Positions 23,784 to 33,837 of a stretch of 64,000 nt of DNA are shown here, in pieces. The notes beneath the pieces were generated by a model. It did no database searches, was not told where the DNA came from, and worked only from the letters and a program-made list of their open reading frames with translations. The stretch comes from Woeseiaceae bacterium (GTDB taxonomy: Bacteria > Pseudomonadota > Gammaproteobacteria > Steroidobacterales > Woeseiaceae). A program made the translations under genes and the position numbers. The DNA lies in NCBI GenBank assembly GCA_028280615.1, contig JANQLK010000058.1, positions 1-64,000 of the forward strand, read 5' to 3'. How positions within the stretch are numbered: the first letter of the stretch is position 1; every line of letters starts with the position of its first letter.

Positions 23784-26700
23784 ATGAACCTGACCGACCT
23801 GAGCACGCGGCACTGGCCTTCGGTTGCCGTCGTCGTCGCGCTGGTTGCCCTGTTCGGGCTCGTTTCCATCTCGAAGCTGCCGATACAGCTCCTGCCGAAC
23901 ATCGAGGAGCCGCAGGTTTCGATCGCCAACTTCTGGCGCGCCGCGGCGCCCGAGGAGATGGAAGCCAACATCATCGAGCCGCAGGAGAACGTGCTCAGGA
24001 ATACGCCCGGGATGACCGGCATCAACTCGTTTATCAGCCGCGGCAACGGATTCGTTTCGTTGAGCTTCGCGATCGGCACGGACATCCAGGAAGCCAAGCT
24101 CGACGTCATCAACAACCTGACACAGGCGCCGCCCCGGCCAGCCGATGCCATCGAGCCGCAGGTTTTTGCCGGCGGCGGTCGGCAGACGCCCGGCGCTGCC
24201 TCGCTCCTCGTTCGCGTGCTGCCGGGCAACCCCGTCACCGAACTCTCCGCTTACCAGAAGCTGATCGAGGACGAAGTGCAGCCGCGGCTCGCGCGCATTC
24301 CGGGAGTGTCGCGCGTCGAACTACAGGGCGAGCAGCCACGCGAGTTGCACATCACCTTCGACTCCTACCGCGCGGCGGCGCTCGGCATCGAGATCCAGGA
24401 CATCATAGCGGTGGTCTCACGCACCTCGGACACGTCCGGCGGCTTCGCCGACGTCGGCCGACGACAGTACACCGTGCGCTTCCTGGGCCAGTTCGATCCC
24501 GACGAGCTCAATGAACTCATCGTCGGCTGGAGCGGCGAGCGGCCGATCTATCTCGCCGAGGTCGCCGACGTCGAGATCGTGCCGCGTGAACGCGACGGCT
24601 TCGTCTACCGCAACGGCTTTCCGGCCTACTACATCACGATTCAGCGCGAGTACGATGCCAACACGGTGTCGATACTCGATGGCGTCAACCTCGCAATCGA
24701 TGAGCTGAACGCCGGACCGCTGGCGGAGGCCGGGCTGGCCATCGACCTCAGCTTCGACGCATCGATCCACATACGCCGCGCCATCGCGCTCGTGCGCAGC
24801 AACCTGGGAATCGGGCTCGCGCTCGCTATCGGCATCCTGTACTTCCTGATGCGCAGCCGTCGCGCCACCTTCCTCGTGACCGCCACCGTACCGCTGTCGC
24901 TGCTCGTGGCTTTTCTGGCGCTGCGACTGTTCGACAAGTCGCTCAACGTCATCTCGTTGGCCGGCCTGGCGTTTGCGGTCGGCCTCGTGATGGACGCGGC
25001 GATCGTAACGCTCGAGAACATCGTTCGCTGCAGACAGCAGGGCACGGCCTTGTCCGAGGCCGTGACCAAGGGTACGCGGCAAATCACGGGCGCGCTGTTC
25101 GCGTCGACCGTGACCAGCGTCGCGATCTTCCTGCCGGTTCTGTTCATGCAGGGCATGGAGGGGCAGCTGTTCCAGGATCTCGCGCTGACGATCGCCGTCG
25201 CGGTCACCGCATCGTTCCTGATCGCCATCACCGTGCTGCCCGTGGCCGCCTCGTTCCTGCTCCGGGAGGAGAAGCACGATCCCTGCGCACACTGGTGGGA
25301 CCGCATTACGCACATCGTTATGCGGCTCACACGCACTCCGGCGCTCTGTCGCAGCTGGATCGCCGCGATACTCGGCGGCTCGATCGTCGCGATCGTCGTG
25401 CTGATGCCCAAGGCGAACCTGCTGCCGCAGGCGCCGTCGGATTCGCTCGGCGCCTTTTTCAACATGCCGCCAGGCGGCACGATGGACATGGTGCAGGAGG
25501 AGATTGCCGGGACAATCATCGAACGCCTGAAACCGTACATGGATCACGAGCAACAGCCGTACATTCGTGGTTACAACATGTCGGCATTCGGCGCCTTCAA
25601 TGCGCTGTTCATCTACCCGCAAGATCCGGAGCGCATCGAAGAGATGGTCGGCATCGTGCGCGACGAGGTGCTCGTCGACCTGCCCGACACGCAGGCCTTC
25701 GTGCAGCGCTCGTCGCTTTTGAATTTCGGCTTCGACGGCGGACGATCCATCGACGTCGACCTGCAGGGCCCCGACATCAACCTGCTTTCCGAGGTCGCGC
25801 AGCAGGCCATGCCGATGATCAACGAGGCGCTGCCGGGCGCAATGGTCAGGCCGCAGCCGACGCTTACGATCGCGGAGCCCGAGCTGCAGCTAATGCCGAA
25901 CGACCGGCGCATCACGGCCGCGGGTCTCGACCGCGAGAGCGTCGCCACAATGGTCCGCGCCGTCACGAGCGGCACCTTCGTTGGCGAGTACTTCGACGGT
26001 AACGACCGGATGGACGTCATTCTCAAGGGCTCAGCCTGGAACTCGCCCGAAGAGCTCGCCTCGACGCCGGTTGCGACGCCGCTCGCCGGCGTTCAGACCC
26101 TGGGCGAGCTGACCGACATCCGCCGGACGGTCGGCCCTACGCAGCTGCGCCGCGTCGATGGGCAGCGTACGCTGACACTGACTGTCACGCCGCCGGAAGA
26201 CATGACCGTGCAGGAGGCGCTCGCTACGCTACGCGAAATGGTCGGTCCGCGAATTGCCGAACTCATGCCCGCCGACATGAGCCTGCAGTACCGCGGCACG
26301 GCAGACCGTCTCGAGGAAGCCTTCTCGACGATGGCGGTCAACCTGGCGACCGCCGCGATCGTCCTGTTCCTGATACTCGCCGCGATGTTCCGTTCGCTGC
26401 GCGACGCACTGCTCGTCATGCTGTCGATGCCACTGGCGATCGCCGGCGGCGTTGCGAGCTTGAGGGTACTGAACCTGTTCACGCTGCAAGCGATGGACCT
26501 TCTGACGATGATCGGTTTCCTGATCTTGCTCGGTCTGGTCGTCAACAACTCCATTTTGCTGGTCATGCAGGCCCGCAACGGCTTGAAGAACGGGCTCGAA
26601 CGGAGCGCGGCCGTCGCGGAGGCCGTCCGGGTTCGCGCAAGGCCGATTTACATGAGTACGCTGACCAGCATCTTCGGCATGCTGCCGCTGATGCTTATCC

Positions 26701-26879
26701 CGGGCATCGGCTCGCAGATATACCGAGGCCTCGCCACGGTCATCATCGGCGGCATGCTCGTCAGCGCGATTTTCACCCTGATCCTGATGCCCAGCATTCT
26801 GCGGCTACCCCCGCTCAGGCTGCCCGTGAGCATCGCGACCAGGCAAAGCGCAGCAGAGGGAGTTCCCGCCGATGCTTAA
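23784..26879 (+). CDS. RND-family efflux permease (HAE1/AcrB-like)
   Basis: 1031 residues with the RND layout: TM1 near residue 12-30, a large periplasmic loop, TM2-6 (starting ALVRSNLGIGLALAIGILYFL), a second loop and TM8-12. Motif D-like GLAFAVGLVMDAAIVTLENI and the second-half NNSILLVMQARNG with MSTLTSIFGMLPLML are present. It is a proton-driven exporter of the inner membrane. The start at 23784 follows the family (MNLTDLSTRHWPSVAVVVALVA). The adaptor gene overlaps its 3' end by 8 bases; having the permease gene first is less common than adaptor first. No outer-membrane channel gene is here, so it must borrow a TolC-type protein. Confidence 0.92.
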   Translation: MNLTDLSTRHWPSVAVVVALVALFGLVSISKLPIQLLPNIEEPQVSIANFWRAAAPEEMEANIIEPQENVLRNTPGMTGINSFISRGNGFVSLSFAIGTDIQEAKLDVINNLTQAPPRPADAIEPQVFAGGGRQTPGAASLLVRVLPGNPVTELSAYQKLIEDEVQPRLARIPGVSRVELQGEQPRELHITFDSYRAAALGIEIQDIIAVVSRTSDTSGGFADVGRRQYTVRFLGQFDPDELNELIVGWSGERPIYLAEVADVEIVPRERDGFVYRNGFPAYYITIQREYDANTVSILDGVNLAIDELNAGPLAEAGLAIDLSFDASIHIRRAIALVRSNLGIGLALAIGILYFLMRSRRATFLVTATVPLSLLVAFLALRLFDKSLNVISLAGLAFAVGLVMDAAIVTLENIVRCRQQGTALSEAVTKGTRQITGALFASTVTSVAIFLPVLFMQGMEGQLFQDLALTIAVAVTASFLIAITVLPVAASFLLREEKHDPCAHWWDRITHIVMRLTRTPALCRSWIAAILGGSIVAIVVLMPKANLLPQAPSDSLGAFFNMPPGGTMDMVQEEIAGTIIERLKPYMDHEQQPYIRGYNMSAFGAFNALFIYPQDPERIEEMVGIVRDEVLVDLPDTQAFVQRSSLLNFGFDGGRSIDVDLQGPDINLLSEVAQQAMPMINEALPGAMVRPQPTLTIAEPELQLMPNDRRITAAGLDRESVATMVRAVTSGTFVGEYFDGNDRMDVILKGSAWNSPEELASTPVATPLAGVQTLGELTDIRRTVGPTQLRRVDGQRTLTLTVTPPEDMTVQEALATLREMVGPRIAELMPADMSLQYRGTADRLEEAFSTMAVNLATAAIVLFLILAAMFRSLRDALLVMLSMPLAIAGGVASLRVLNLFTLQAMDLLTMIGFLILLGLVVNNSILLVMQARNGLKNGLERSAAVAEAVRVRARPIYMSTLTSIFGMLPLMLIPGIGSQIYRGLATVIIGGMLVSAIFTLILMPSILRLPPLRLPVSIATRQSAAEGVPADA

Positions 26880-27960
26880 CAGAATCCTGATCGCCGCCTC
26901 GCTGGTGATCGCAATCTCGACCGCGGCCGCGCAGCAACCGCCCGCGAGCGTCGTGCAAGTGGCCGAAGTCACGCGGGAAGAAATCGCGCCGACCGTCGCC
27001 GTGCCCGGAACGGTCTTCAGCCGCAACGACGTGCAGATCACGGCCGGCGTCGCCGGCCAGCTCGAACTCGTCGCGGAGCCGGGGACGATAGTCACAAAAG
27101 GCCAGCCCGTCGCCGTCATCGACAAGACGACGCTACTGTTGCAGCGCGCCGAGCAGGAGGCCCTGCTGGAGCGCGCTGAGATAAACATCCGCCAGCTCGA
27201 GAGCCAGCTGCGCCGGCAGCGCGGCCTGTCGGACCGCAGCCTGGTTTCGGAGTTCGATCTCGAGCAGACCGAGGCGAATCGCGACCTCGCGGTGAGCGAC
27301 GCAAACATCACCAAAGTCCGGATTCGCCAGATTGACGACCAGATTCGGCGCGCCGACGTCCGCGCACCGTTCACGGGCGTCGTGATCAGCCGCGAGCGGC
27401 GAGCGGGCGAGGACGTGTCGCGCGGCGAAGTGCTGGCGAGCCTGACCGACGTGCAGAATCTCGAGGTTCGGGCATTCGTGCCGTTGAAACACCTGCCGAG
27501 GACGGTCGTGGGTGAAACACTGTCGATATTCGCGAGCGAAGCGAATCATCCCGGCACAATTCGCTCCCTCGTGCCGACCGGCGACGTCCGCTCGCAGACC
27601 TTCGAGGCGCGCATCGATCTGCCGCAAGGCGCCACCGCCGACTGGACCGTGGGCCAGCTCGTTAGTGTCGCCGTGCCGATCCGGGCGCGCGAGCTGGCGC
27701 TAACGATCCCGCGTGACGCGCTCGTGTTGCGTTCCGACGGTGCGTTTGTCTTCCGCATCAACGGCGAAGACAAGGCGGAACAGGTCGCCGTCGAGCTGGG
27801 CGACTCCAAGGGCGACCTGATCGCGGTCCGCGGCGCCCTGTCCGAGGGCGACCGGGTCGCGATTCGAGGCGCCGAAAACTTGAGGGAGGGCGCCAACGTC
27901 CGGATCATGGTTTCCCGAGCCGGTGAAACCGAGGCACCCGCCGACACAGGCGAGGGCTAG
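26872..27960 (+). CDS. RND efflux periplasmic adaptor (membrane fusion protein)
   Basis: 362 residues: signal peptide (AASLVIAISTAAAQQ), barrel-sandwich part (ITAGVAGQLELVAEPGTIVTKGQPVAVID), an alpha hairpin of about 60 residues with repeated Gln/Glu/Arg (ALLERAEINIRQLESQLRRQ), the second lipoyl half (RRADVRAPFTGVVISRERRAGEDVSRG) and a C-terminal beta-barrel. It links the permease to an outer-membrane channel. The stop TAG forms part of a dispersed repeat (27957-27972). Confidence 0.9.
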   Translation: MLNRILIAASLVIAISTAAAQQPPASVVQVAEVTREEIAPTVAVPGTVFSRNDVQITAGVAGQLELVAEPGTIVTKGQPVAVIDKTTLLLQRAEQEALLERAEINIRQLESQLRRQRGLSDRSLVSEFDLEQTEANRDLAVSDANITKVRIRQIDDQIRRADVRAPFTGVVISRERRAGEDVSRGEVLASLTDVQNLEVRAFVPLKHLPRTVVGETLSIFASEANHPGTIRSLVPTGDVRSQTFEARIDLPQGATADWTVGQLVSVAVPIRARELALTIPRDALVLRSDGAFVFRINGEDKAEQVAVELGDSKGDLIAVRGALSEGDRVAIRGAENLREGANVRIMVSRAGETEAPADTGEG

Positions 27961-27972
27961 TGTCCTGAGTCA
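27957..27972 (+). repeat. CTAGTGTCCTGAGTCA dispersed repeat, copy 2
   Basis: Identical to the 16-base repeat at 22636-22651. Its CTAG supplies the TAG stop of the adaptor gene, as if an element had inserted at, or excised from, the end of the reading frame. Confidence 0.6.
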
Positions 27973-28076
27973 TGAACTTTCCCGGCGGCGACGGGTCAAT
28001 ACGGTCTAGAGCTGGAGAGGGAACCCGGTGATCGGCCGACACGGTCATGTGCCGGCAGTCCGGGTGGGGTGACAAA

Positions 28077-28616
28077 ATGATCAGATACAGCGTGCTTGCC
28101 ATCGCAACCCTGCTTCTTCCGTTCGCCTCGGCGCAAGACCGGGAGTTCTCCGACAAAGTCGCGGGCATGGTAATCGGACCGAAAAACCTGGACCTTCACA
28201 AGGGGGCCGAGTCTTTGCTGGCCGGCCGCACCGAGGAAGGTATCGAGCTGACATTACGCGGCATGCTCGTCGCACGAGGACCGAGGGAAGAGAAGGCGGG
28301 CCTCTCGAATCTCTGCGCGGGCTACACCGTGCTCGGGGACTTCGACGTCGCGCTCGATTATTGCGAGCAGCTGCTCGCGCGGGACGACAAGAGCTGGCGC
28401 GCCTACAACAATCGCGCTCTGATCTACATCATGACCGAGCAGTTCGACAAGGCCCTCCAGGATCTAGACAAAGCCGAGCAGCTGAGTCCGGGCGCACCGA
28501 CGCTCGCTGTCGCTCGCACGCTGTACCGCGATGCCGTGGATCCCGTCGAACCGCAGGTCACGATCTATGACGGGCCGAGTGACGCGGACGCGGAGGACGA
28601 CGGACAGCCGCGATAA
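28077..28616 (+). CDS. Small exported TPR-like protein
   Basis: 179 residues with an apparent signal peptide (MIRYSVLAIATLLLPFASAQD) and about three tetratricopeptide-like helical pairs (TEEGIELTLRGMLVARG, GDFDVALDYCEQLLARD, WRAYNNRALIYIMTEQFDKALQDL), ending in an acidic tail. It probably acts as a periplasmic scaffold. The ATG at 28077 is chosen because GGGTGGGG lies just upstream and it opens the signal peptide; an in-frame ATG at 28047 would bury it. It opens a stretch of TPR-containing genes. Confidence 0.75.
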   Translation: MIRYSVLAIATLLLPFASAQDREFSDKVAGMVIGPKNLDLHKGAESLLAGRTEEGIELTLRGMLVARGPREEKAGLSNLCAGYTVLGDFDVALDYCEQLLARDDKSWRAYNNRALIYIMTEQFDKALQDLDKAEQLSPGAPTLAVARTLYRDAVDPVEPQVTIYDGPSDADAEDDGQPR

Positions 28617-28684
28617 CCGGGAGGCGTTTCCGGGGCCGGAGATTATGTCACGGCAGGCCGGTTCGCGACCGCAGCCGGCGCCCG

Positions 28685-28999
28685 CTACTCCCGTCTAATC
28701 GTGTCGAGCGCGCCGCGTTTCTGTACCTCGCCGAGCATCTCCTGAGCACCTTGCTTCGATGCCTCGATCTCGCTCTGACGCCGGCAGATGCGCTGTGACA
28801 CGCGCGTTCCGGTTACGGCGACTCTCTTGCAGACCATCGGATCGTCCTCGACGACAGCCGCCGATTCGCCCGCGGCGGCGTCACTTGCCGCGACGAGGTC
28901 GTCGCCGTCCCCTGACTGCGGTTCGGAGGGGCTGCTCGTGGTCGAGCAACCGGACCCCAGCAGCGCGGCGAAACAAATGACAACATGAAATAAACGCAT
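28685..28999 (-). CDS. Small lipoprotein with a VTGTR...RxC motif
   Basis: 104 residues. The N-terminus is a lipoprotein signal (MRLFHVVICFAALLGSGC, lipobox G-S-G-C) followed by an acidic, Ser-rich linker and the conserved-looking core VCKRVAVTGTRVSQRICRRQSEIE with two Cys, a pattern I associate with uncharacterised small proteins of Xanthomonadales-like bacteria. The ATG at 28999 gives a proper lipoprotein signal; the in-frame extension upstream does not. Divergent from the hydroxylase gene at 29218. Function unknown. Confidence 0.7.
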   Translation of the reverse strand: MRLFHVVICFAALLGSGCSTTSSPSEPQSGDGDDLVAASDAAAGESAAVVEDDPMVCKRVAVTGTRVSQRICRRQSEIEASKQGAQEMLGEVQKRGALDTIRRE

Positions 29000-29217
29000 G
29001 ATCTTTAGTCTTTTTTTCCAGGTTGGAGGCAGTATCGCATACTTGCCCATGGCCGGCCACCGGCACGGCGGTGTCTGTGGACAGGACGGGTCGATCTGGA
29101 CCCGCTGCGGCTGCTACTGCACAATCTGCCGAGGCAGGCAGACTGCTTTCGTGGCCGAAGATCTCGAGCCGCGGCAGAGGCTTGCCGGTCAGATCCACTG
29201 CCGGGGCGAGAGACGGG

Positions 29218-30396
29218 ATGGCGGACAACGCGGAATCAGCGCTGCGGCATCGAAGAGCCGCCGCAATGGCCGAACTGAAGCGCGGCGAAACGCAGAACGC
29301 GGTGGCCATGCTGGCGGATCTCGAGCGGCAGGATCCGGCCGACCCCCATATCAAGCTCGACAAGGCGCTGGCGCTGCGGCTCCAGGGCAAGCTCTCCGCC
29401 GCGCTGGAGTCGATCGACGCCGCATTGGCGCTCGACCCGTACTTTTTCCTGGCGCTGCTCTCGAAAGGATCGGTACTGGAGCAGATGGGCAAACGCCGCG
29501 TCGCGGTCGGGGTCTACAAGAACGCGCTAAAAATCGCGCCGCGCCCGGAGAACACGCCCGCGTCTTTCGAGGAGCCGATAGGGCACGCCCGCCGCGCCGT
29601 CGAAGAGGATGCCAGGGAGCAGGCCAGCTACCTGCACGAACGTCTGAGCGCCGTCCGAGCACGATTCGGCGACACGCCGCTGGAACGAATCGACGAGTGC
29701 GCGGACATCATGGCCGGCGCCGCAAAGGTCTATAACGCCGAGCCCGTGCAGCTGCACGTTCCGCGCCTGCCGGCGATCCCGTTCTTCGATCGTTCCCACT
29801 TCCCCTGGTTCGAACAGCTGGAGGCACAGACGGACGCCATCCGCGACGAATTATCGGTCCTGCTGGCGGAGGGACTCCCCGGATTCGCGCCGTATGTGGA
29901 CTATGCGCCGGGTACGCCGGAGAATCAGTTCAAGGAGCTCAATCGCTCCGATCGCTGGAGCTCCCTGTGGCTCTGGCGCGACGGCGAGCGGCAGGATGCG
30001 GCCATCGAACGCTGTCCGCAAACCGCAGCCGTTCTCGAGCAGTTACCGCTCGCCGACCAACCCGGATTCGCGCCGACCGCGCTGTTCTCGGCGCTGGCCC
30101 CACGTACGCGGATTCCGCCGCATACGGGCTCGACGAATGCCCGGCTGCTGGTGCACCTGCCGCTGATACTTCCCGGACCCGCCGGATTCCGGGTTGGTAA
30201 TGAAACCCGCGAATGGAAGATCGGCGAAGCCTGGGCTTTCGACGACACGATCGAGCACGAGGCCTGGAACGACTCGGACGAGACACGCGTGATCATGATC
30301 TTCGACATCTGGAATCCGCTTCTGAGTGAGGCCGAGCGGGAAATGATCCGTGTCCTGCTTGCTGCCGGGAAGGAGTGGCTGCAGCAAACCGACTGA
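29218..30396 (+). CDS. TPR-containing aspartyl/asparaginyl beta-hydroxylase
   Basis: 392 residues. About residues 1-130 form tetratricopeptide-like repeats (ETQNAVAMLADLERQDPADP, LQGKLSAALESIDAALALDP, LEQMGKRRVAVGVYKNALKI). The C-terminal half is an AspH domain: the PHTGSTNARLLVHL block carries metal ligand His302, and EHEAWND...R carries His347 and the 2-oxoglutarate Arg357, the same set as human AspH (two His, no carboxylate). It should hydroxylate Asp/Asn side chains with 2OG, Fe(II) and O2. The ATG at 29218 is preferred; the in-frame extension to 29023 is of odd composition. No signal peptide, so cytoplasmic. Confidence 0.85.
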   Translation: MADNAESALRHRRAAAMAELKRGETQNAVAMLADLERQDPADPHIKLDKALALRLQGKLSAALESIDAALALDPYFFLALLSKGSVLEQMGKRRVAVGVYKNALKIAPRPENTPASFEEPIGHARRAVEEDAREQASYLHERLSAVRARFGDTPLERIDECADIMAGAAKVYNAEPVQLHVPRLPAIPFFDRSHFPWFEQLEAQTDAIRDELSVLLAEGLPGFAPYVDYAPGTPENQFKELNRSDRWSSLWLWRDGERQDAAIERCPQTAAVLEQLPLADQPGFAPTALFSALAPRTRIPPHTGSTNARLLVHLPLILPGPAGFRVGNETREWKIGEAWAFDDTIEHEAWNDSDETRVIMIFDIWNPLLSEAEREMIRVLLAAGKEWLQQTD

Positions 30397-30414
30397 GGCC
30401 TTGTAAACACGCTG

Positions 30415-31983
30415 CTAGAGGATGCCCGCGTCCTCGAACCGGGTCTTTACGGTGGCGAAGCGCGCTTCGGCGCGGCGCCACGAACCGATCGAATCGGTGT
30501 ACACCGGCCGGCGCACCTGCATGGCACTGGCCGTCATCGACGGTGCGTCCTGCCGATGGAAATCCAGCACGGACGCCTCCCATGGAATGCCACACCAGTC
30601 GACAATCTTCCTGACCTCCGCTTCCGGGTCATGCGCCAAAGACTCGTAGGAGACGTCCAGAATCCTGCCGGGCAGGACGGCATGCCAATGCGCCATATGC
30701 CGATGGTAGCTGACGATGTAGTCCGCGAGCTCGTCCAGGTCATAGGAAAACCCGTAGGCACCAAAAAACAGCGTCTTGTAGACCGCGTAGCAGGTGTCCA
30801 ACGGGTTCCGCCTGAGATGAATGATCCTCGCGTTCGGCAACGCCGCCAGGATGTATCCGCAGTACAGGAAATTGTAGGGCAGCTTGTCGACGAATCCGGG
30901 CGAAGTCCCCGCCAGCTCGCGCGCGGCCGTGCTGTACCTCTTGCCCAGCTCCGCGAAATCTATCGCCAGCGAAGCGTCGGACGGGCTGCGGCTCGTATCG
31001 CGGGAAAACTGCTCGTGGAGTGCGATACCGTACATTCGCGGAAACTCGGTGAATTCCCCTATCGAGACCATTTGACTGTGGCTCGACAGCATCCGCTCGA
31101 CCAGCGTGGTGCCGGACCGCGGCATGCCCACGACGAACACGGGCCGTTCTTCGACGTAGCCGGGTGCAAGCTCCTTAAGCGTCTCCGCGGAGAAAACCGA
31201 CCGGATGCCCTCGTGGCCCGACAGCTCCGCGTCGGAATCGTAGTTGAGTGTGCTGCGATAGGCGCCGGCTCCAGCGTCCAGTGCCGCTATCGATTCCTCG
31301 TAGCGTTCGAGGTCTTCGAGCTCTTTGGCCAGCGCGTAGTTGGCCGCGGCGACGAAGCGGGGATCCGCGGGACCCTCGGCAAGCCGTCCGCGAAGGTCGT
31401 CCACGTGGTTCCGCTCGTGGCTCTGCGTACGCAGGGCGGAGCGCAGATGCAGGGCGGGAGCGTGGAAGGGCAGCTGTTCGAGCAGACTTGCAAGATGAAC
31501 CTCGGCCTCCTCCGGACGGTTCAGGTGATACTCCGTCATTGCCAGGTCGTAAAGAATGTCCGGAGCCCCGGGCACTAGCTCAAGTGCCTTCTCCAGCCAC
31601 TTTCGCGCGCTGTCCGCCTGCTGGCAGTCGCGCAGGATACCCGCCAGCATGTGCATGACCCCGGGCTCTTCCCCGACCAGGTCCGCCGCCTCGTGCGCGA
31701 GTCTCAACGCCTCGGCGCGCTGACCGCCGGCGAAGTACAGTCTCGCTTTCTTCAGGACCGCTGTCGGGTACTCCGCAGCCGACGCCGGCACCGTGTCCAG
31801 GCACGCAATGGCGGCCGGCCGATCGCCCATGAGGCTGGCTGCGTCCGCGGCAAACAGGCGAACCGGCGGAAGCTCCGGGTACCGCTGCACGAGTTCGTCC
31901 GCGAGCGCCTGCGCATCGGCGGCATTGCCCGTCCGAAGCAGGCTGGCGCCGCGGCTCAGGGCCTCCTGGAGTGCGGCGTTCAT
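30415..31983 (-). CDS. TPR-containing sulfotransferase
   Basis: 522 residues: N-terminal TPR array (about 1-240) and a C-terminal sulfotransferase domain with the PAPS 5'-phosphosulfate loop M287-P-R-S-G-T-T and the 3'-phosphate motif R391-R-N-P-L-D-T-C-Y. The family includes tyrosylprotein sulfotransferases; TPR-linked members are common near TonB receptors and their substrates are not known. It transfers sulfate from PAPS to a hydroxyl. The ATG at 31983 overlaps the stop of the 2OG oxygenase gene (ATGA), so the two are translated together. Convergent with the hydroxylase gene, 18 bases apart. Confidence 0.9.
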   Translation of the reverse strand: MNAALQEALSRGASLLRTGNAADAQALADELVQRYPELPPVRLFAADAASLMGDRPAAIACLDTVPASAAEYPTAVLKKARLYFAGGQRAEALRLAHEAADLVGEEPGVMHMLAGILRDCQQADSARKWLEKALELVPGAPDILYDLAMTEYHLNRPEEAEVHLASLLEQLPFHAPALHLRSALRTQSHERNHVDDLRGRLAEGPADPRFVAAANYALAKELEDLERYEESIAALDAGAGAYRSTLNYDSDAELSGHEGIRSVFSAETLKELAPGYVEERPVFVVGMPRSGTTLVERMLSSHSQMVSIGEFTEFPRMYGIALHEQFSRDTSRSPSDASLAIDFAELGKRYSTAARELAGTSPGFVDKLPYNFLYCGYILAALPNARIIHLRRNPLDTCYAVYKTLFFGAYGFSYDLDELADYIVSYHRHMAHWHAVLPGRILDVSYESLAHDPEAEVRKIVDWCGIPWEASVLDFHRQDAPSMTASAMQVRRPVYTDSIGSWRRAEARFATVKTRFEDAGIL

Positions 31984-33815
31984 GCGCGTTTCTGCTGCCT
32001 GTCGTCGGGCAACAGGTCGAACGCCACGGTGATTCTCGGCTGTTCCGAGCGAAACGGGATCGTGCCATGCCACATGTAAGAGGGAAACAGCACGAGCTTG
32101 CCGACCTCGGGTTTGACGACCCGCCGCGGAGCGAGCCCGGGATCCTTATCCAGGAGCGGCACCCCAAACTGGATGTGTCCGGCGTCGTCGTCGCCCGTCC
32201 GCACCTCCTCCGGCAGCGCAACGTAAAGCGCCGAGCTCATCCACCCTGCCGGATGGATGTGGTTGGTGTGGTAGCCCGCGCTTCGCAGGCGTACCGACCA
32301 GGCACCGGCGAACTGCACGCGGTCGTGCCGCGGTCGCCGGCCCCAGAACGGGTGCTCCGGCTCCTTCGGGAACGCCGACAGGATCTCGCGGACCGCGATG
32401 CGTATCTGTGCCTCGAGTTCGCGCAGCAGGGGCGCCTTGAGCCGAAACAGGAAGCCATTGGTCTGGGTGCCGCCGCGCACGGTCTGCTCGATGGGGTGAG
32501 CACGCGTCCGGTGCAGCGATCCCAGGACCTCGGTGAGGGCCTCGCAGAAATCCGAGGTGCTGCCGTAGCCGTCGGGCGGCGGGATATCGGCCTGGCCGAC
32601 CATGCGCTCGTAGTCGAGCAGCCACGACTCACGAGGATCTTCGAGCAGCTGCCAGGCCGTGCCCCGGTAAGCCAGCGCCAGCTGGTCCAGCGGTGAGTGC
32701 TGCAATACGTCGGCGCACAGTTTTTCCGCTCGTGCCGGATCGCCGTTGGACAAGGAATGCTGGGCAAAGGCCAGTTTGATGCCGCTATGGCCGGGGCAAG
32801 CCCGGTCGAGGCTCTCGAGCTGCCGGGTCGCCGCGTCGTCGTCTCCCTTCCAGGCAAGGCTCTTGGCCTCCAGCAGGCAGAGCTCGGGGCTGTCGGGACA
32901 GCCGAGTCGACGCGCCTCGGCCAGCACATCGATCGCCTCGTCCTCTCGCTCGAGCCGATGTAGCAGTTCGGCGAGCGTGCGCCACAGCTCGGGATTGGTA
33001 CCGGCGGTCCGCGCCGATTGCCACAGCCGCGCTACCGGGTCGCCGGGCGCCTCGAGTTCGCGGTGCATGCGTGCGCGCACCCGGTGCAGCGTGGCGTGAT
33101 CGGAAAACTGCTCCACGCCGCTGTCGGCGGCCGCCATCGCCTTGTCCGGGAATCCCGCCTCGAGCCAGGCGTCGGCCATGTTGAGGTAGGTGTCCGGGGT
33201 CGTATGCCCCTGGCGCACGGCAGTCTCGTAGGTCGTCGCCGCCTCTTCGAACTCGCAGTCCTGCCGCAGGAGCTGGGCGAGCGAGTAGAGCATTCTGGGC
33301 GCATCGGGATGTTGGCGGATGATCTTGCGGCAGGTGACGATGGCTGCCTCGATCTCGCCGCATTTTTGCTGCACGGCGGCGAGGAGCTCCCACGCGGGCA
33401 TGTGCCCGGGTGCGAGCAGCGTGGCCCTGGTCGCGCAACGCTTCGCGTCGTTGAGGTCGCCCGTCTTGAGGGACAGGAGTCCCTTGTGGTACCAGGCGGA
33501 CACGAGCCGGGGGTCCCGCTTGACGGCCTTCGACAGCCGTGACCGGGCCTCCTGCTCGCGGCCCAGCGAAGACAGGAAGTTGCCGAAGTTCACGAGTATA
33601 TCGGCCCGTCTCGGGGCCCGGGACAGCGCCTTCCTGAACAGCTCCTCGGCCGCGGCCGGCTCCCCGCGGTCACGGGCTGCCATTGCCAGCAGGTGGAGCG
33701 CGTCGGGCTGGCCCGGCGCGGCCTCGAGCACCTTGTGACACAGTGAGATGCTCTCTTTCTGGCGACCCGCTTTCATCAGCGCCATTGACTGTTGAATGGC
33801 ATCGGCAAGGTTCAT
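31980..33815 (-). CDS. TPR-containing 2-oxoglutarate-Fe(II) oxygenase
   Basis: 611 residues. Around eleven TPR-like pairs fill residues 1 to about 390. The C-terminal domain is of the putative 2OG-Fe(II) oxygenase type: N518-H519-I-H521-P-A-G-W-M-S, the distal metal His583 (FPSYMWHGTIPF) and the 2OG-binding Arg594 (QPRITVAFDL). A hydroxylase of a protein or peptide held by the TPRs is the natural reading, but the substrate is unknown. It is the first gene of a two-gene unit with the sulfotransferase, downstream of the terminator that follows the TonB receptor. Confidence 0.88.
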   Translation of the reverse strand: MNLADAIQQSMALMKAGRQKESISLCHKVLEAAPGQPDALHLLAMAARDRGEPAAAEELFRKALSRAPRRADILVNFGNFLSSLGREQEARSRLSKAVKRDPRLVSAWYHKGLLSLKTGDLNDAKRCATRATLLAPGHMPAWELLAAVQQKCGEIEAAIVTCRKIIRQHPDAPRMLYSLAQLLRQDCEFEEAATTYETAVRQGHTTPDTYLNMADAWLEAGFPDKAMAAADSGVEQFSDHATLHRVRARMHRELEAPGDPVARLWQSARTAGTNPELWRTLAELLHRLEREDEAIDVLAEARRLGCPDSPELCLLEAKSLAWKGDDDAATRQLESLDRACPGHSGIKLAFAQHSLSNGDPARAEKLCADVLQHSPLDQLALAYRGTAWQLLEDPRESWLLDYERMVGQADIPPPDGYGSTSDFCEALTEVLGSLHRTRAHPIEQTVRGGTQTNGFLFRLKAPLLRELEAQIRIAVREILSAFPKEPEHPFWGRRPRHDRVQFAGAWSVRLRSAGYHTNHIHPAGWMSSALYVALPEEVRTGDDDAGHIQFGVPLLDKDPGLAPRRVVKPEVGKLVLFPSYMWHGTIPFRSEQPRITVAFDLLPDDRQQKRA

Positions 33816-33837
33816 GACGTCGTGCGGTGCTCCGCGT

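Noticed and set aside
29023..29217. In-frame N-terminal extension of the AspH-type hydroxylase
   Set aside because: The 65 extra residues have no helical repeat pattern and low-complexity composition; the ATG at 29218 begins the TPR region directly.
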